Assembly: GCA_965116165.1 (NCBI GenBank)
Contig: OZ220484.1
Location: forward strand, 1,178,001 to 1,242,000
Source of the DNA: Azophilus sp965116165
Lineage (GTDB): Bacteria; Pseudomonadota; Gammaproteobacteria; Pseudomonadales; Azotimanducaceae
DNA length: 64,000 nt
Reading direction: 5' to 3'
A program made the translations under genes and the position numbers. Positions within the stretch are counted from its first letter, which is position 1. The number at the start of each line of letters is the position of its first letter. Under the pieces are notes generated by a model that saw only the letters and a program-made list of their open reading frames with translations, searched no databases and was not told the DNA's origin. This document shows positions 34,013 through 42,741 of the stretch, piece by piece.

Positions 34013-35395
34013 TCAGATACGCTGCCGGGCCGCGGCGACCGCCCGAGCAACTGCCGCGGGTGCCGTACCGCCCGGATGCGCGCGGGCCGCCACCGAACCC
34101 TCCACATTGAGCACATCGAACACATCCGCCGCCACATACTCGCCGGCCAACGACCGCAGTGTTTGCAGCGACAGGGCTTCAAGGCCCGTACCCTGTTCCA
34201 CCGCGAGCGCGACGGCGCGGCCCACCGCACCGTGGGCATCCCGAAACGGCAGGCCCTTGCGCACCAAATAGTCCGCCAGGTCGGTGGCGGTGGTGAACCC
34301 CCGCAGGGCGGCGGCACGCATGGCTGCCGCATCCACTCGGATATGCGGTATCAGGGCACCGATGGCTGTTAGGCAGTTGTGCAATGTGTCCACCGCGTCG
34401 AACAGCGGTTCCTTGTCCTCTTGGTTGTCCTTGTTGTAGGCGAGCGGTTGTCCCTTCATGAGCGTTAACAACGCGAGCAGGTGTCCATAGACACGGCCCG
34501 CCTTACCGCGAATCAATTCCGGCACATCCGGGTTTTTCTTCTGCGGCATGATGCTCGAGCCGGTGCAAAATCGGTCCGGCAGGTCAATGAACCCGAAGCT
34601 CTGGGAATTCCACAACACCAACTCCTCGCACCAGCGGGAAAAATGCATCATGGTCATGGCCGCCACCGCGCAAAACTCGATGGCGAAATCCCGGTCGCCG
34701 ACGGCATCCAGGGAATTCGCGGCAATAGCGTCGAAACCCAGTTCCTCCGCAACCATGTGGCGGTCGATGGGAAAGGTCGTACCGGCCAACGCGCCGGCAC
34801 CGAGCGGCAGCACATTGACCCTTGCCCGGCAGTCCAGCAGCCGGTCGCGATCGCGCAGCAACATTTCAAACCAGGCGAGCAGGTGATGCCCGAAAGTGAC
34901 CGGCTGGGCCGCCTGAAGATGGGTCAAGCCGGGCATGACGGTATCGACATGCCGCTCGGCCAAATCGAGAAGCGCCTGTAGGAGGGCGTTTTCCCGCTCA
35001 ATGAGCTGATCGATCGCGTCGCGCAGATACAGGCGGATGTCGGTGGCAACCTGATCATTGCGGGAACGCCCGGTGTGCAGCATCTTGCCGGTTTCGCCGA
35101 TCAGTTCGATAAGCCGGGCCTCGATGTTCATGTGCACGTCTTCGCGGTCGGCGCGCCAGGTGAAATCGCCGGCGTCGATTTCCTCCCGAATCCGCCGCAG
35201 CCCCGCCACAATCTCCGCGGCTTGCGCCGCGCTCAGCACACCAACCCGGCCCAGCATATGGCAGTGGGCGATGGAGCCGCGAATGTCCTGCCGATACAGG
35301 CGCCGGTCGAACGAAACCGATGCGGTGAACGCCTCGACAAACTCGTCCGGTGCTTCCCGCAGGCGGGCGTACTGTTGGCTGGGCGGCAAATTCAT
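34013..35395 (-). CDS. argH: Argininosuccinate lyase
   Basis: Splits argininosuccinate to arginine and fumarate. The product is 460 aa. The fumarase/aspartase superfamily signature GSSIMPQKKNPDVPE is present, with TGRSRNDQVATDIRLYLRD and GLTHLQAAQPVTFGHHLLAW. ATG 35395 starts MNLPPSQQYA; the open frame upstream to 35623 overlaps the radical SAM gene and is not family-like. The gene lies between a radical SAM gene and lptM on the minus strand, in a likely operon. Confidence 0.96.
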   Translation of the reverse strand: MNLPPSQQYARLREAPDEFVEAFTASVSFDRRLYRQDIRGSIAHCHMLGRVGVLSAAQAAEIVAGLRRIREEIDAGDFTWRADREDVHMNIEARLIELIGETGKMLHTGRSRNDQVATDIRLYLRDAIDQLIERENALLQALLDLAERHVDTVMPGLTHLQAAQPVTFGHHLLAWFEMLLRDRDRLLDCRARVNVLPLGAGALAGTTFPIDRHMVAEELGFDAIAANSLDAVGDRDFAIEFCAVAAMTMMHFSRWCEELVLWNSQSFGFIDLPDRFCTGSSIMPQKKNPDVPELIRGKAGRVYGHLLALLTLMKGQPLAYNKDNQEDKEPLFDAVDTLHNCLTAIGALIPHIRVDAAAMRAAALRGFTTATDLADYLVRKGLPFRDAHGAVGRAVALAVEQGTGLEALSLQTLRSLAGEYVAADVFDVLNVEGSVAARAHPGGTAPAAVARAVAAARQRI

Positions 35396-35432
35396 GCGGT
35401 GGATTATAGTCCCGCCCAGCCATCGGGGTGGC

Positions 35433-36395
35433 CTATGCCGAGCATTTCCCCCCGCCGAGCACACAAAATTTAGCGCAGTGCGGATGGTTAAGCGCCACCC
35501 CGCCCCCGGCGTCGCCGAGGTGGCGGCCCATGCGGAACCCCGCGGCAAAGGGCTGTAGCGTGCAACTGACCACCTCCGGGGCGGCGGCGCCCCGGCGTTT
35601 GACCACCATCCGGGAGTGCGCACACATCAAATCCCCGGGATTCACGCCAAGCATCGACCAACAGTCGGCGGTAATCTCGGGAACATCCGCCTCGGCGTCC
35701 ATTTCGGGGAATAGCACGAGTTCCGAGGCGGAGTCCGCATTCACGCGAATGCCTCGCGAAGCGAAGAGTTTGGCGAAGCCGCGGCGCAACGATTCTTCAC
35801 CGTCGCCCCATCGAAGCCTACTGGCGACATGCACATCGAAGCCGTTGTCGGAGAGCCAGCGCAGTCCGGCCAGGGCCGGTGCCCAACTCCGCCGACCCCG
35901 TTCCGCCTCGTGTACCTCCGGCCGGAAATGATCGAGCGAAACACGTATCGTCAGGCTGGTGCCGTATCGCTCGCGCAGATCAAGAAGCGGCACCGCGCAC
36001 TTCATCATCGGGCGCATGGCGTTGGTGAGCACGAGTGCGCGATGGCCACGCTCCAGGCTGTCGCCGAGCACACCGACGAGGTGGGGGTTCATGAAAGGCT
36101 CGCCGCCCGTGAAACCAATCTCCACCGCGCCGCACCCGAGCCAATCCAGTTCATCGAGGTAGCCTGCCATTTCCTCTCGCGACAGATACACCAGGGCGTC
36201 GTTCGTGGGGCTCGACTCAATATAGCAGTGCGCACAGGTGACGTTGCAGAGGGTGCCGGTATTGAACCAAAGCGTTCGCAGTCCCGCGAACGGCACTTGC
36301 GCGCGCGGCTTGCCCTCCGCCGTGATCAAAGGATTGCGGAATTTCCACCCGGAATCGATTTCCGGCTGCGCGGACCGAGCGATGATTTCCGTCAT
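35433..36395 (-). CDS. Radical SAM protein with C-terminal cysteine cluster
   Basis: 320-aa radical S-adenosylmethionine enzyme. The [4Fe-4S] motif CNVTCAHC lies near residue 50, followed by VEIGFTGGEPFMNPHL, the GGE motif. Five further cysteines near the C-terminus (CAHSRM, SCTLQPF, HPHCAKFCVLGGGKC) suggest an auxiliary iron-sulfur cluster as in SPASM-type enzymes. The substrate is unknown; no peptide precursor gene is seen. It ends 37 bp upstream of argH, so it may be cotranscribed. Confidence 0.78.
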   Translation of the reverse strand: MTEIIARSAQPEIDSGWKFRNPLITAEGKPRAQVPFAGLRTLWFNTGTLCNVTCAHCYIESSPTNDALVYLSREEMAGYLDELDWLGCGAVEIGFTGGEPFMNPHLVGVLGDSLERGHRALVLTNAMRPMMKCAVPLLDLRERYGTSLTIRVSLDHFRPEVHEAERGRRSWAPALAGLRWLSDNGFDVHVASRLRWGDGEESLRRGFAKLFASRGIRVNADSASELVLFPEMDAEADVPEITADCWSMLGVNPGDLMCAHSRMVVKRRGAAAPEVVSCTLQPFAAGFRMGRHLGDAGGGVALNHPHCAKFCVLGGGKCSA

Positions 36396-36499
36396 AGGCG
36401 CACCGCGGGTTTACGAGGGCGTGGCTTGCGGCTGGCCATGCCCACCCCTGGTCTGGCCGGCGCGTGCCGTCAATGGTGGTCCACCAATCCGCATCGAAG

Positions 36500-38653
36500 T
36501 CAACGCATCAGGGCGTGAAACTTCCCGACCCACCGCAAAGCTCCCTCGGGCGCGTGTGCCCGGCGCCAAGCGCTGGCCGCAAACTTGTTGGCCTCGGTCA
36601 GGGTCGGATAAATGTGAATGGTGCCCATCAACTTCTTGAGGCCGATCCCGTGCTTCATCGCCAGAATAAACTCGGCTATGAGGTCTCCGGCATGGTGGCC
36701 GACAATGGTGACGCCTAGGATTCGGTCCTTGCCGGGTGGCGTGAGCACCTTGACAAAGCCATAGCCTTCGCCATCGGCAAGAGCGCGGTCGAGATCATCA
36801 AGATCGAAACGCGTCACTTCGACCTCAATGTCCCGTTGCGCGGCCTCCTGCTCATTGAGACCAACGCGCGCCACCTCCGGGTCGGTGAAGGTGGTCCACG
36901 GAATCACCGAGTAATCCGCCCGGAAGCGGCGGAACATGCCGAACAGCGCGTTCACGGATGCATACCAAGCCTCGTGCGAGGCCGTGTGGGTAAATTGGTA
37001 GGGGCCGATGACATCGCCGCAGGCATAGATGGTCGGGATGTTGGTTCGCAGATATTCATCGACCTCGACAGTGCCCCGATCGGTCAGCGCAACGCCCAGT
37101 TCCTCAAGACCCAGGCCAGCCGTGTTGGGCGCGCGCCCCACGGCGACGAGCAGGGCATCGAACGGAACGGCCAATTCATTGCCGTCCGGGGTGATGCAGA
37201 TGAGACGCTTGCCGTCGTCGTTTTCCACACGTTCCGCGCGATGGCCGGTGAGCAGCCGTATGCCCTCTTCGGCAAAGCGGGCCTGCATGAGTTCGATAAC
37301 ATCGGCGTCTTCGCGCATGAGCAGGTGAGGCGCCAGTTCAACCTGGGCGACATCCGAGCCCAGTCGCCGGAACGCCTGCGCCATTTCGCAACCGATCGGG
37401 CCGCCGCCAAGAACAACAAGGCGCTCCGGCAGTTCCCGCAAATCCCATAGGGTGTCGGACGTGTGGTATCCGCACTCGGCGAGGCCCGGAATGGGCGGTA
37501 TGAAGGGCGCGCCACCGGATGCGATGACGATGTTGCGGGTGGTGATTTCGCGGGCTTCCCCATCGGCCCCGGCAACGCGCACCGTCCAGGGGGATGTAAT
37601 GGTCGCATCGCCCATAACGCAATCCACCCCAAGCCCGGTGTAGCGTTCCACGGAGTCGTTCGGCTCAATGCGGCGGATGATGGACCGCACGCGCTCCATG
37701 ACGTCGGCGAAGTCGAAGTCCGCGCCGGCGCTGCGGAAGCCAAACTCCCGGGCACGGTTCATGTAGGACAGCATCCTGGCCGAGCGCAGCAGCGACTTGC
37801 TCGGCACACAGCCGGTATTGAGGCAGTCGCCGCCCATGCGGTGGCGTTCGATCAGCGTCACCCGCGCCTTCACCGTGGCGGCAATAAGGGCCGCAACCAA
37901 GCCCCCGGAACCGGCGCCAATGACGACCAGATTATTGTCGAAGCGCCGCGGGCGCGGAAAGCGGCGCAGGGCGGCGCGCGACCGAAACCAGCCAAGACCC
38001 TTCTTCGCCAACAGCGGGAAGATGCCAAGCAGCACAAAGGAAGCGATAAGGCCCGGGGTCAGGATGCCATCGAGCGAAAGCGACTCGATCCGCACGAGCT
38101 GCGCACCAGCGTTCACGTATACAACGGTTCCGGCAAGCATGCCGATTTGGCTAACCCAATAGAATCGCCAGGCGGATAGCGGGGTCAGCGACATGGCGAG
38201 ATTAATGGCGAAGAATGGGATGGCCGGCACCAGACGCATGGCGAAAAGATAGAAGGCCCCGTCTTTCTCGATGCCGCGATCAATCACTTCGAGTTGACGC
38301 TTGAAGCGGGACCGAACGGCATCCGCGAATAAAAATCGAGCCAGGAGGAATGCCAGGGTGGCCCCTAGGGAACTGGCAAAGGACACCAGCACCGTGCCCT
38401 GCACCAAACCGAAGACGGCGCCCGCGACAATGGTCAGAATGGCCGCTCCGGGGAGCGACAACCCCGTGGCGATCACATAGACCACGAAAAAAACCGCCGC
38501 CATAAGCCAAGGGTCGGCGTCCCGGAACCCAATAATCGTGTCCCACTGCGCTTTGAGTGCCGCAACCGTCAGGAAACGATCAAGGTCCAATATGAAAAAG
38601 AGCGCTATGGCCCCCAACACCACCAACAACAGCGCGATTTGTTTTCCTTTCAT
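36500..38653 (-). CDS. TVP38/DedA-type membrane domain fused to a mercuric-reductase-like flavoprotein
   Basis: 717-aa fusion. Residues 1-235 are a TVP38/TMEM64 membrane domain with five or six helices and the GLSLPGAAILTIVAGAVFG re-entrant loop. Residues 240-717 are a class I pyridine-nucleotide disulfide oxidoreductase: FAD motif VIGAGSGGLVAALI, redox pair GGDCLNTGCVPSKSLL, NAD motif VVLGGGPIGCEMAQAF, and a C-terminal dimer domain. There is no mercury-binding cysteine pair at the C-terminus, so mercury reduction is unlikely. A strong GGAGGAGGGAGG precedes the ATG at 38653. Such fusions are known; the substrate is not. Confidence 0.88.
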   Translation of the reverse strand: MKGKQIALLLVVLGAIALFFILDLDRFLTVAALKAQWDTIIGFRDADPWLMAAVFFVVYVIATGLSLPGAAILTIVAGAVFGLVQGTVLVSFASSLGATLAFLLARFLFADAVRSRFKRQLEVIDRGIEKDGAFYLFAMRLVPAIPFFAINLAMSLTPLSAWRFYWVSQIGMLAGTVVYVNAGAQLVRIESLSLDGILTPGLIASFVLLGIFPLLAKKGLGWFRSRAALRRFPRPRRFDNNLVVIGAGSGGLVAALIAATVKARVTLIERHRMGGDCLNTGCVPSKSLLRSARMLSYMNRAREFGFRSAGADFDFADVMERVRSIIRRIEPNDSVERYTGLGVDCVMGDATITSPWTVRVAGADGEAREITTRNIVIASGGAPFIPPIPGLAECGYHTSDTLWDLRELPERLVVLGGGPIGCEMAQAFRRLGSDVAQVELAPHLLMREDADVIELMQARFAEEGIRLLTGHRAERVENDDGKRLICITPDGNELAVPFDALLVAVGRAPNTAGLGLEELGVALTDRGTVEVDEYLRTNIPTIYACGDVIGPYQFTHTASHEAWYASVNALFGMFRRFRADYSVIPWTTFTDPEVARVGLNEQEAAQRDIEVEVTRFDLDDLDRALADGEGYGFVKVLTPPGKDRILGVTIVGHHAGDLIAEFILAMKHGIGLKKLMGTIHIYPTLTEANKFAASAWRRAHAPEGALRWVGKFHALMR

Positions 38654-38796
38654 CCTCCCTCCTCCGTTAAGGAACATCCGACGAATCCCGCTTTTGGCGA
38701 GTATGTGGATTCTCGTGGCAAAAAAGGAATCCAGCAAGCATGGATTTCAGCGCGGGCCACCCGCAAAATGGATGTTGGACGAATGCATGATGTGCG

Positions 38797-39720
38797 ATGG
38801 ACAAATTGCGTATCGCCACCCGCAAAAGTCGATTGGCGCTGTGGCAGGCAAACAAGATCAAGGCCGAACTGGAACATCGCCACAGGGGGCTGCGCGTCGC
38901 GCTCGTCGGCATCGCCACGGAGGGCGACCGGCGGCTTGATGCGCAATTGCGCGACCTCGGCGGCAAGGGGTTGTTCATCAAGGAACTGGAAGCGGCGCTA
39001 TGGCGCGGCGCGGCGGATCTGGCGGTGCATTCCATGAAGGATCTGCCCGCCACCCTGGATGCGCGATTCACCTTGGCGGCAATCGGTTTCCGGGAAGATG
39101 TCCGCGATGCCTGGGTGAGCCCCCACGGCACCCTCGACACCGTGCCGCAAGGCGCGACGGTGGGGTCTTCGAGCTTGCGCCGCCAAGCGCAGATACTCGG
39201 GACGCGCCCGGACCTTGGGGTTGTGCCGATACGCGGCAATGTGGATACCCGCCTGCGCAAGCTCGACACGGGCGCCGTGGACGCAATTCTGCTCGCCGTC
39301 GCCGGACTCAGGCGTTTGGGATGGGAAAGCCGGATCACCGAGACGCTGAGTTTGGAGCGCTGCCTGCCCGCTGTCGGTCAGGGTGCGCTTGGCGTCGAGT
39401 GCCGCATCGACGATGAGCCGGTGCGCACTTTGTTGGAACCGCTGAACGACCCCACCGTGTCCCGGTGCGTGCGGGCGGAACGGGGGATCAGCGCGGCGCT
39501 CGGCGCCGATTGCGGCACACCACTCGGAGCGCACGCGCAGCTTGTGGACGGCGAACTGCGTCTGCGGGCCATGCTGGGGTCGCCGGACGGCAGGGTCTTG
39601 TTGCACGCCGCCGCGACCGGAGACGACGCCGATGCATTGGCCGCCATCGTCGTCGACAGTCTGCGGCGTCAGGGTGCCGACAGACTCTTGGAAATCGCCC
39701 GCGATGGCGCGCGGCGCTGA
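38797..39720 (+). CDS. hemC: Porphobilinogen deaminase (hydroxymethylbilane synthase)
   Basis: Assembles four porphobilinogens into hydroxymethylbilane for haem. The product is 307 aa. Signature segments: RIATRKSRLALWQANKIK, DLGGKGLFIKELEAAL, VHSMKDLP, the cofactor-binding cysteine in ADCGTPLGAHAQL (Cys about 239). ATG 38797 starts at the fold. In most gammaproteobacteria hemD follows at once; here it is 3.0 kb downstream, beyond repeats and a PIN/ImmA cassette. Confidence 0.96.
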   Translation: MDKLRIATRKSRLALWQANKIKAELEHRHRGLRVALVGIATEGDRRLDAQLRDLGGKGLFIKELEAALWRGAADLAVHSMKDLPATLDARFTLAAIGFREDVRDAWVSPHGTLDTVPQGATVGSSSLRRQAQILGTRPDLGVVPIRGNVDTRLRKLDTGAVDAILLAVAGLRRLGWESRITETLSLERCLPAVGQGALGVECRIDDEPVRTLLEPLNDPTVSRCVRAERGISAALGADCGTPLGAHAQLVDGELRLRAMLGSPDGRVLLHAAATGDDADALAAIVVDSLRRQGADRLLEIARDGARR

Positions 39721-39847
39721 CCCGAAGGGAGGCCGGCAAGGCCGGTTGCAGTTTGGCAGCGTCGAAGTTTTCATGCTTTCCGGCGGCACTCTGGAATTTC
39801 AAACTGAGCCACTATCCAGACTCACAGAGATTCATTCCGTAAAGGAA

Positions 39848-39878
39848 AGGGAATTACATACGTAAGTTGACATACTAT
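39848..39878 (+). repeat. Solo family B left end, copy B6
   Basis: GGGAATTACATACGTAAGTT followed by GACATACTATTC matches the left terminus of family B (compare 17262); the remainder is missing. It marks the hemC-side border of the insertion that separates hemC from hemD. The rest of 39721-40060 shows only a short GC hairpin at 39884-39903 and no gene. Confidence 0.65.
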
Positions 39879-40060
39879 TCTTGCAGGTGCGACTGGGGGC
39901 ACCTAAGTACACGCTCGGCTACTATACGACAATGAGTTAGGAGGTGTACTGGCTCAGCGGTTCCGTATTTCCCCGAATCGAACCGACTATCCCCGAGGCG
40001 GCAATCCAGTATCACATGTGCTAAACCCGCACAATGCGGCCATCAGTTTCCCGCCGGCTC

Positions 40061-40531
40061 TTAGAACTCCCAGCCTTCCAGTTCCATGAAGCCTTCGAGC
40101 GAGGTGCAGGGGATGTCGAAGTGCCGACAGATGTTCGGAATCTTGGCCCCATTTTTCGGCTCCCCTTCCATCGTGATCACCGTGGCTTCCAAAACTCTTG
40201 CGCGGGCGATGATGAACGGGTCGGCATTCTTGCCGCCTTTCAGCAGCTTTTTCTGTTCGATTACCTGGCGGAAGTGCGCGATGTTGAAAATCTGCGCAAC
40301 GAACAGGGCTTCATCGGTCGTAGGGGCCGGAAATAAGTCTTTGTGATCCTTCGCCCAATCCCTGAGCGCGGCCACACGATCATCTTCGATCTCGTGCGCC
40401 GCTTCCCTGGTCGAGGTGATCGCCCCTTCTTCGATTAACGCGTCAAACTGTTCCCACAGCGAGGGAAAGCGCTTCCGGTAGTAGCTGTGAAATAGTTGGG
40501 AAAAGGCGTTGGTATCGAAGACGTAGCTCAC
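40061..40531 (-). CDS. DUF4411 protein, PIN-like putative toxin
   Basis: 156 aa. The N-terminus SYVFDTNAFSQLFHSYYRKR has the first acidic residue of a PIN-like nuclease (FDTN), and DPFIIARARVLEATVITME has the later acidic and hydrophobic strand. DUF4411 proteins typically sit next to an ImmA/IrrE-type gene, as here, with a 4-bp overlap. A toxin role as a ribonuclease is inferred from the fold and the pairing; it has not been shown. Confidence 0.78.
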   Translation of the reverse strand: MSYVFDTNAFSQLFHSYYRKRFPSLWEQFDALIEEGAITSTREAAHEIEDDRVAALRDWAKDHKDLFPAPTTDEALFVAQIFNIAHFRQVIEQKKLLKGGKNADPFIIARARVLEATVITMEGEPKNGAKIPNICRHFDIPCTSLEGFMELEGWEF

Positions 40532-41664
40532 GAAGCCCTCCGTGAGACGTATTCTTCAAGACTCGTCAAGTTCTTGGGCTTTATATCCAAGTAATCCGCC
40601 AACTGGTTTGCGTCGATCCGGTTCTGATAGTAGCGCTGGAAGGCGAGCGTGATGTATTCAGGGCCAAGATAGGCGATCTTGCTGTAGTAGTGGTCGCCGC
40701 CATTTCCGCCTTTCTTTTCCGCTGCCCATCTTTTGGCCGCCGTTTCGTATTCCTCGCTAGCGATCAGATCACGATCCAGAAAGTTGCGATAGATGAACTC
40801 GCGGCTCACACTGAACAGCCGCGCCAGTTCTGCTGCCGTTGCCTCATTTGGCGCGCTTCCGGCAAAGGCACGTTCGAAATCATCATCCGGCACGAGCAGG
40901 CGCGCCGCCATGCGGTTACAGATGATCTCGATACCGCGATCATCCGGCGATAGATCGTCGATATAATCATCTGTGGGAGTATCGACGCCGCTTGTGTGAA
41001 ACAGCAGATGCGCAAGCTCATGGAACAACGTGAAAATCTGCCGTGTCTTGGCTGTCGTGTTGTTGACGTAGATAATCGGAAATTCATCGTGATAGAGGCA
41101 GAACCCCGAGTATCCGCCATCGCGAAACTGATCTTTGAAGACATACACGCCGACATCGATGAGCGATTGCCGCCAGATTTTCAAGGCGGTTTCCTCATCA
41201 CCCCAACTAAACTGTTGTTCCATGGTGATGCCCAGATATTCCCTCACCTGGGAGGCGATCAGGTCAACGTCATCACTTGGCCGGAACGAGAGATCACGCG
41301 TGATCAGCCGTTTGGCCGGGTTGCGGCCAAAGTTCAGTTCTTCCAGACCCATCTGGAAGGTGAGCGCCTTGCGCAGAAGTAAGCGAATGCGAGGTGGGAT
41401 CAGTTCAAACTGCGCCGGGCCGAGCGTTCTGAAGGACTCCTCGATAGGCGGCAGCGCTGGTGGCTCTGGGAAGAAGAACACGGCCACAGGCACACGAAAC
41501 TTCTCCGCCAGTTTTTCGAGTTGCGGATAGGACGGCCCGTCCTCTCCGCTCTCCCATTCAGCGATCTTGCGGAAGTCCTCAGTCGCAGCTTCCAGGCTGT
41601 ATCCGGCCTTTTGTCTTGCCCAGGTCAGGAGTTCGGGCGTGATTGGCATCGCTTCAGCCATCAT
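40528..41664 (-). CDS. HTH-ImmA/IrrE metallopeptidase protein
   Basis: 378 aa. An N-terminal XRE-like helix-turn-helix (LLTWARQKAGYSLEAATED and IAEWESGEDGPSYPQLEKLA) is followed by an ImmA/IrrE domain with zinc motif HELAH at 215-219 in FTLFHELAHLLFH, and a distal acidic ligand in NRMAARLLVP. The protein probably represses its own promoter and is partner or antitoxin to the overlapping DUF4411 gene. Start codon ATG 41664 or 41661 with GGGGGAGGG just upstream. Confidence 0.85.
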   Translation of the reverse strand: MMAEAMPITPELLTWARQKAGYSLEAATEDFRKIAEWESGEDGPSYPQLEKLAEKFRVPVAVFFFPEPPALPPIEESFRTLGPAQFELIPPRIRLLLRKALTFQMGLEELNFGRNPAKRLITRDLSFRPSDDVDLIASQVREYLGITMEQQFSWGDEETALKIWRQSLIDVGVYVFKDQFRDGGYSGFCLYHDEFPIIYVNNTTAKTRQIFTLFHELAHLLFHTSGVDTPTDDYIDDLSPDDRGIEIICNRMAARLLVPDDDFERAFAGSAPNEATAAELARLFSVSREFIYRNFLDRDLIASEEYETAAKRWAAEKKGGNGGDHYYSKIAYLGPEYITLAFQRYYQNRIDANQLADYLDIKPKNLTSLEEYVSRRAS

Positions 41665-41826
41665 CCCTCCCCCAAAAGTGAGAAATTGGGCGGATCATGA
41701 CGGGCGTCCTCTCTTTGCTTGCCAGGTGCGGCAAAACTTCAGAAACAGTCCATCAGCATTTCCTGTCTCAGGTCGCCCGATCTTACCCCACCAAGCTGCA
41801 TAGCATTGTTCGACGTAATTGATATC

Positions 41827-42005
41827 TCAGCCCTGTGCTATCTGGAGTGCTTCCTCACAAATGTCTGGCGATAGACGCCGCAAAATTTGTCTCAAGGCCT
41901 GGTCAGCCTCTTCTTGTCTTGGTCTTTCAGCATAGTGCCTCGGTTGACAAATAGAACCCGCGATCCGTGTCGGCTAGGTATTCAAGGAAATGTCCTTCCC
42001 CCATT
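41827..42005 (-). pseudogene. Possible gene remnant with a frameshift
   Basis: On the minus strand ATG 42005 (approximately) opens MGEGHFLEYLADTDRGFYLS, and after a frame change a second segment reads RHYAERPRQEEADQALRQIL and RRLSPDICEEALQIAQG up to the stop at 41827. Codon use and charge pattern look like protein rather than random DNA. I do not recognise a family. Between 41665 and this remnant nothing else is seen. Confidence 0.35.
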
Positions 42006-42084
42006 GATTGGTCCAATGTGAACGGTAACGCATTGACGATTTCTCCGCCAGCCTATGAACGGGCTCATATGTTGTAAACAAATG

Positions 42085-42395
42085 GGGTTTATATACATGG
42101 CTATGCGGCGACCGCTGTTGCCGCATCCCGCCCCGGTATTCCCGCGACATGGGGCTCCGTCCGTTGGCCGGGGAAGGCGCCGGGACGGCAATGCGTCGCG
42201 GGGGATGGCGATGCCCGGAAAGTCAAAGTCCGCATCATCCGCCCAGCCCACCATCTTCCGCGTCGAGCTTGAGGAGGCTGCCTGATCCGACAGGCCTAAA
42301 TTCCGAAATCTCCTGAGCCAATACAGTACTGTTGAGGCTTTAGTGGCGGAAAACCACCACATGTCGGGTTCTACCAACCCATTGATATAATTCCC
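42085..42395 (+). mobile_element. Expanded family B element, copy B3
   Basis: The left end GGGTTTATATACATGG and the right end (AGGCTTTAGTGGCGGAAAAC, CCACATGTCGGGTTC, ending ATATAATTCCC) are family B, but about 200 bp of unrelated GC-rich DNA lies between. A 62-codon open frame in that insert is not convincing. The segment at 42302-42325 also preserves an empty copy of the target used by element D at 46325. Confidence 0.6.
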
Positions 42396-42430
42396 GAAGG
42401 AACGGTCCGAACAATTCGATAGAGCGGCAT
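42396..42430 (-). repeat. Family A end fragment, copy A7a
   Basis: GAAGGAACGGTCCGAACAAT followed by TCGATAGAGCGGCAT matches the family A right terminus in reverse orientation and breaks off in the interior. Confidence 0.55.
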
Positions 42431-42456
42431 AGAGAAACCCGTGACCTATATGATTT

Positions 42457-42560
42457 TAGGAAGGTCTAAACAATTCGATGGAGCAGCATTTAACTACTCG
42501 TAAGCTATTGATTTTATTAAACCGGATACCTCGACTACAGGATTAACCAGGGGGTTCCTA
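42457..42560 (-). mobile_element. Family A element, copy A7b (inverted)
   Basis: About 104 bp: TAGGAAGGTCTAAACAATTC at one end, interior GATGGAGCAGCATT and TAAGCTATTGATTTTATTAA, and GGTTCCTA at the other. It is complete and directly abuts the family C element. Confidence 0.75.
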
Positions 42561-42561
42561 A

Positions 42562-42736
42562 CCCAACCCATTGATGAATAAACTACTGCCGCCATCAATA
42601 GCGGCGAAATCACTGACCGTGCTCCCGCCGCGTGCTCAACGTGCCGTCAAGCATGTCGGCGCGCGCTCCAGTCCGCGCACCCAGTGCTTTCACCACTCTT
42701 GCCGACCTCGCCATGTTCATTCATGAATGGGTCGGG
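42562..42736 (+). mobile_element. Family C element, copy C1
   Basis: About 175 bp. Left end CCCAACCCATTGATGAA and right end TTCATGAATGGGTCGGG form 17-bp inverted repeats with two mismatches. The interior (CCGCGCACCCAGTGCTTTCA, CCACTCTTGCCGACCTCGCC) matches C2. The last 15 bp of the right end are duplicated at 42737-42751, where the ATG becomes the hemD start. Confidence 0.75.
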
Positions 42737-42741
42737 CATGA

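Noticed and set aside
39884..39903. hemC terminator at the AGGTGC/GCACCT hairpin
   Set aside because: The stem is only 6 bp and no T-run follows.
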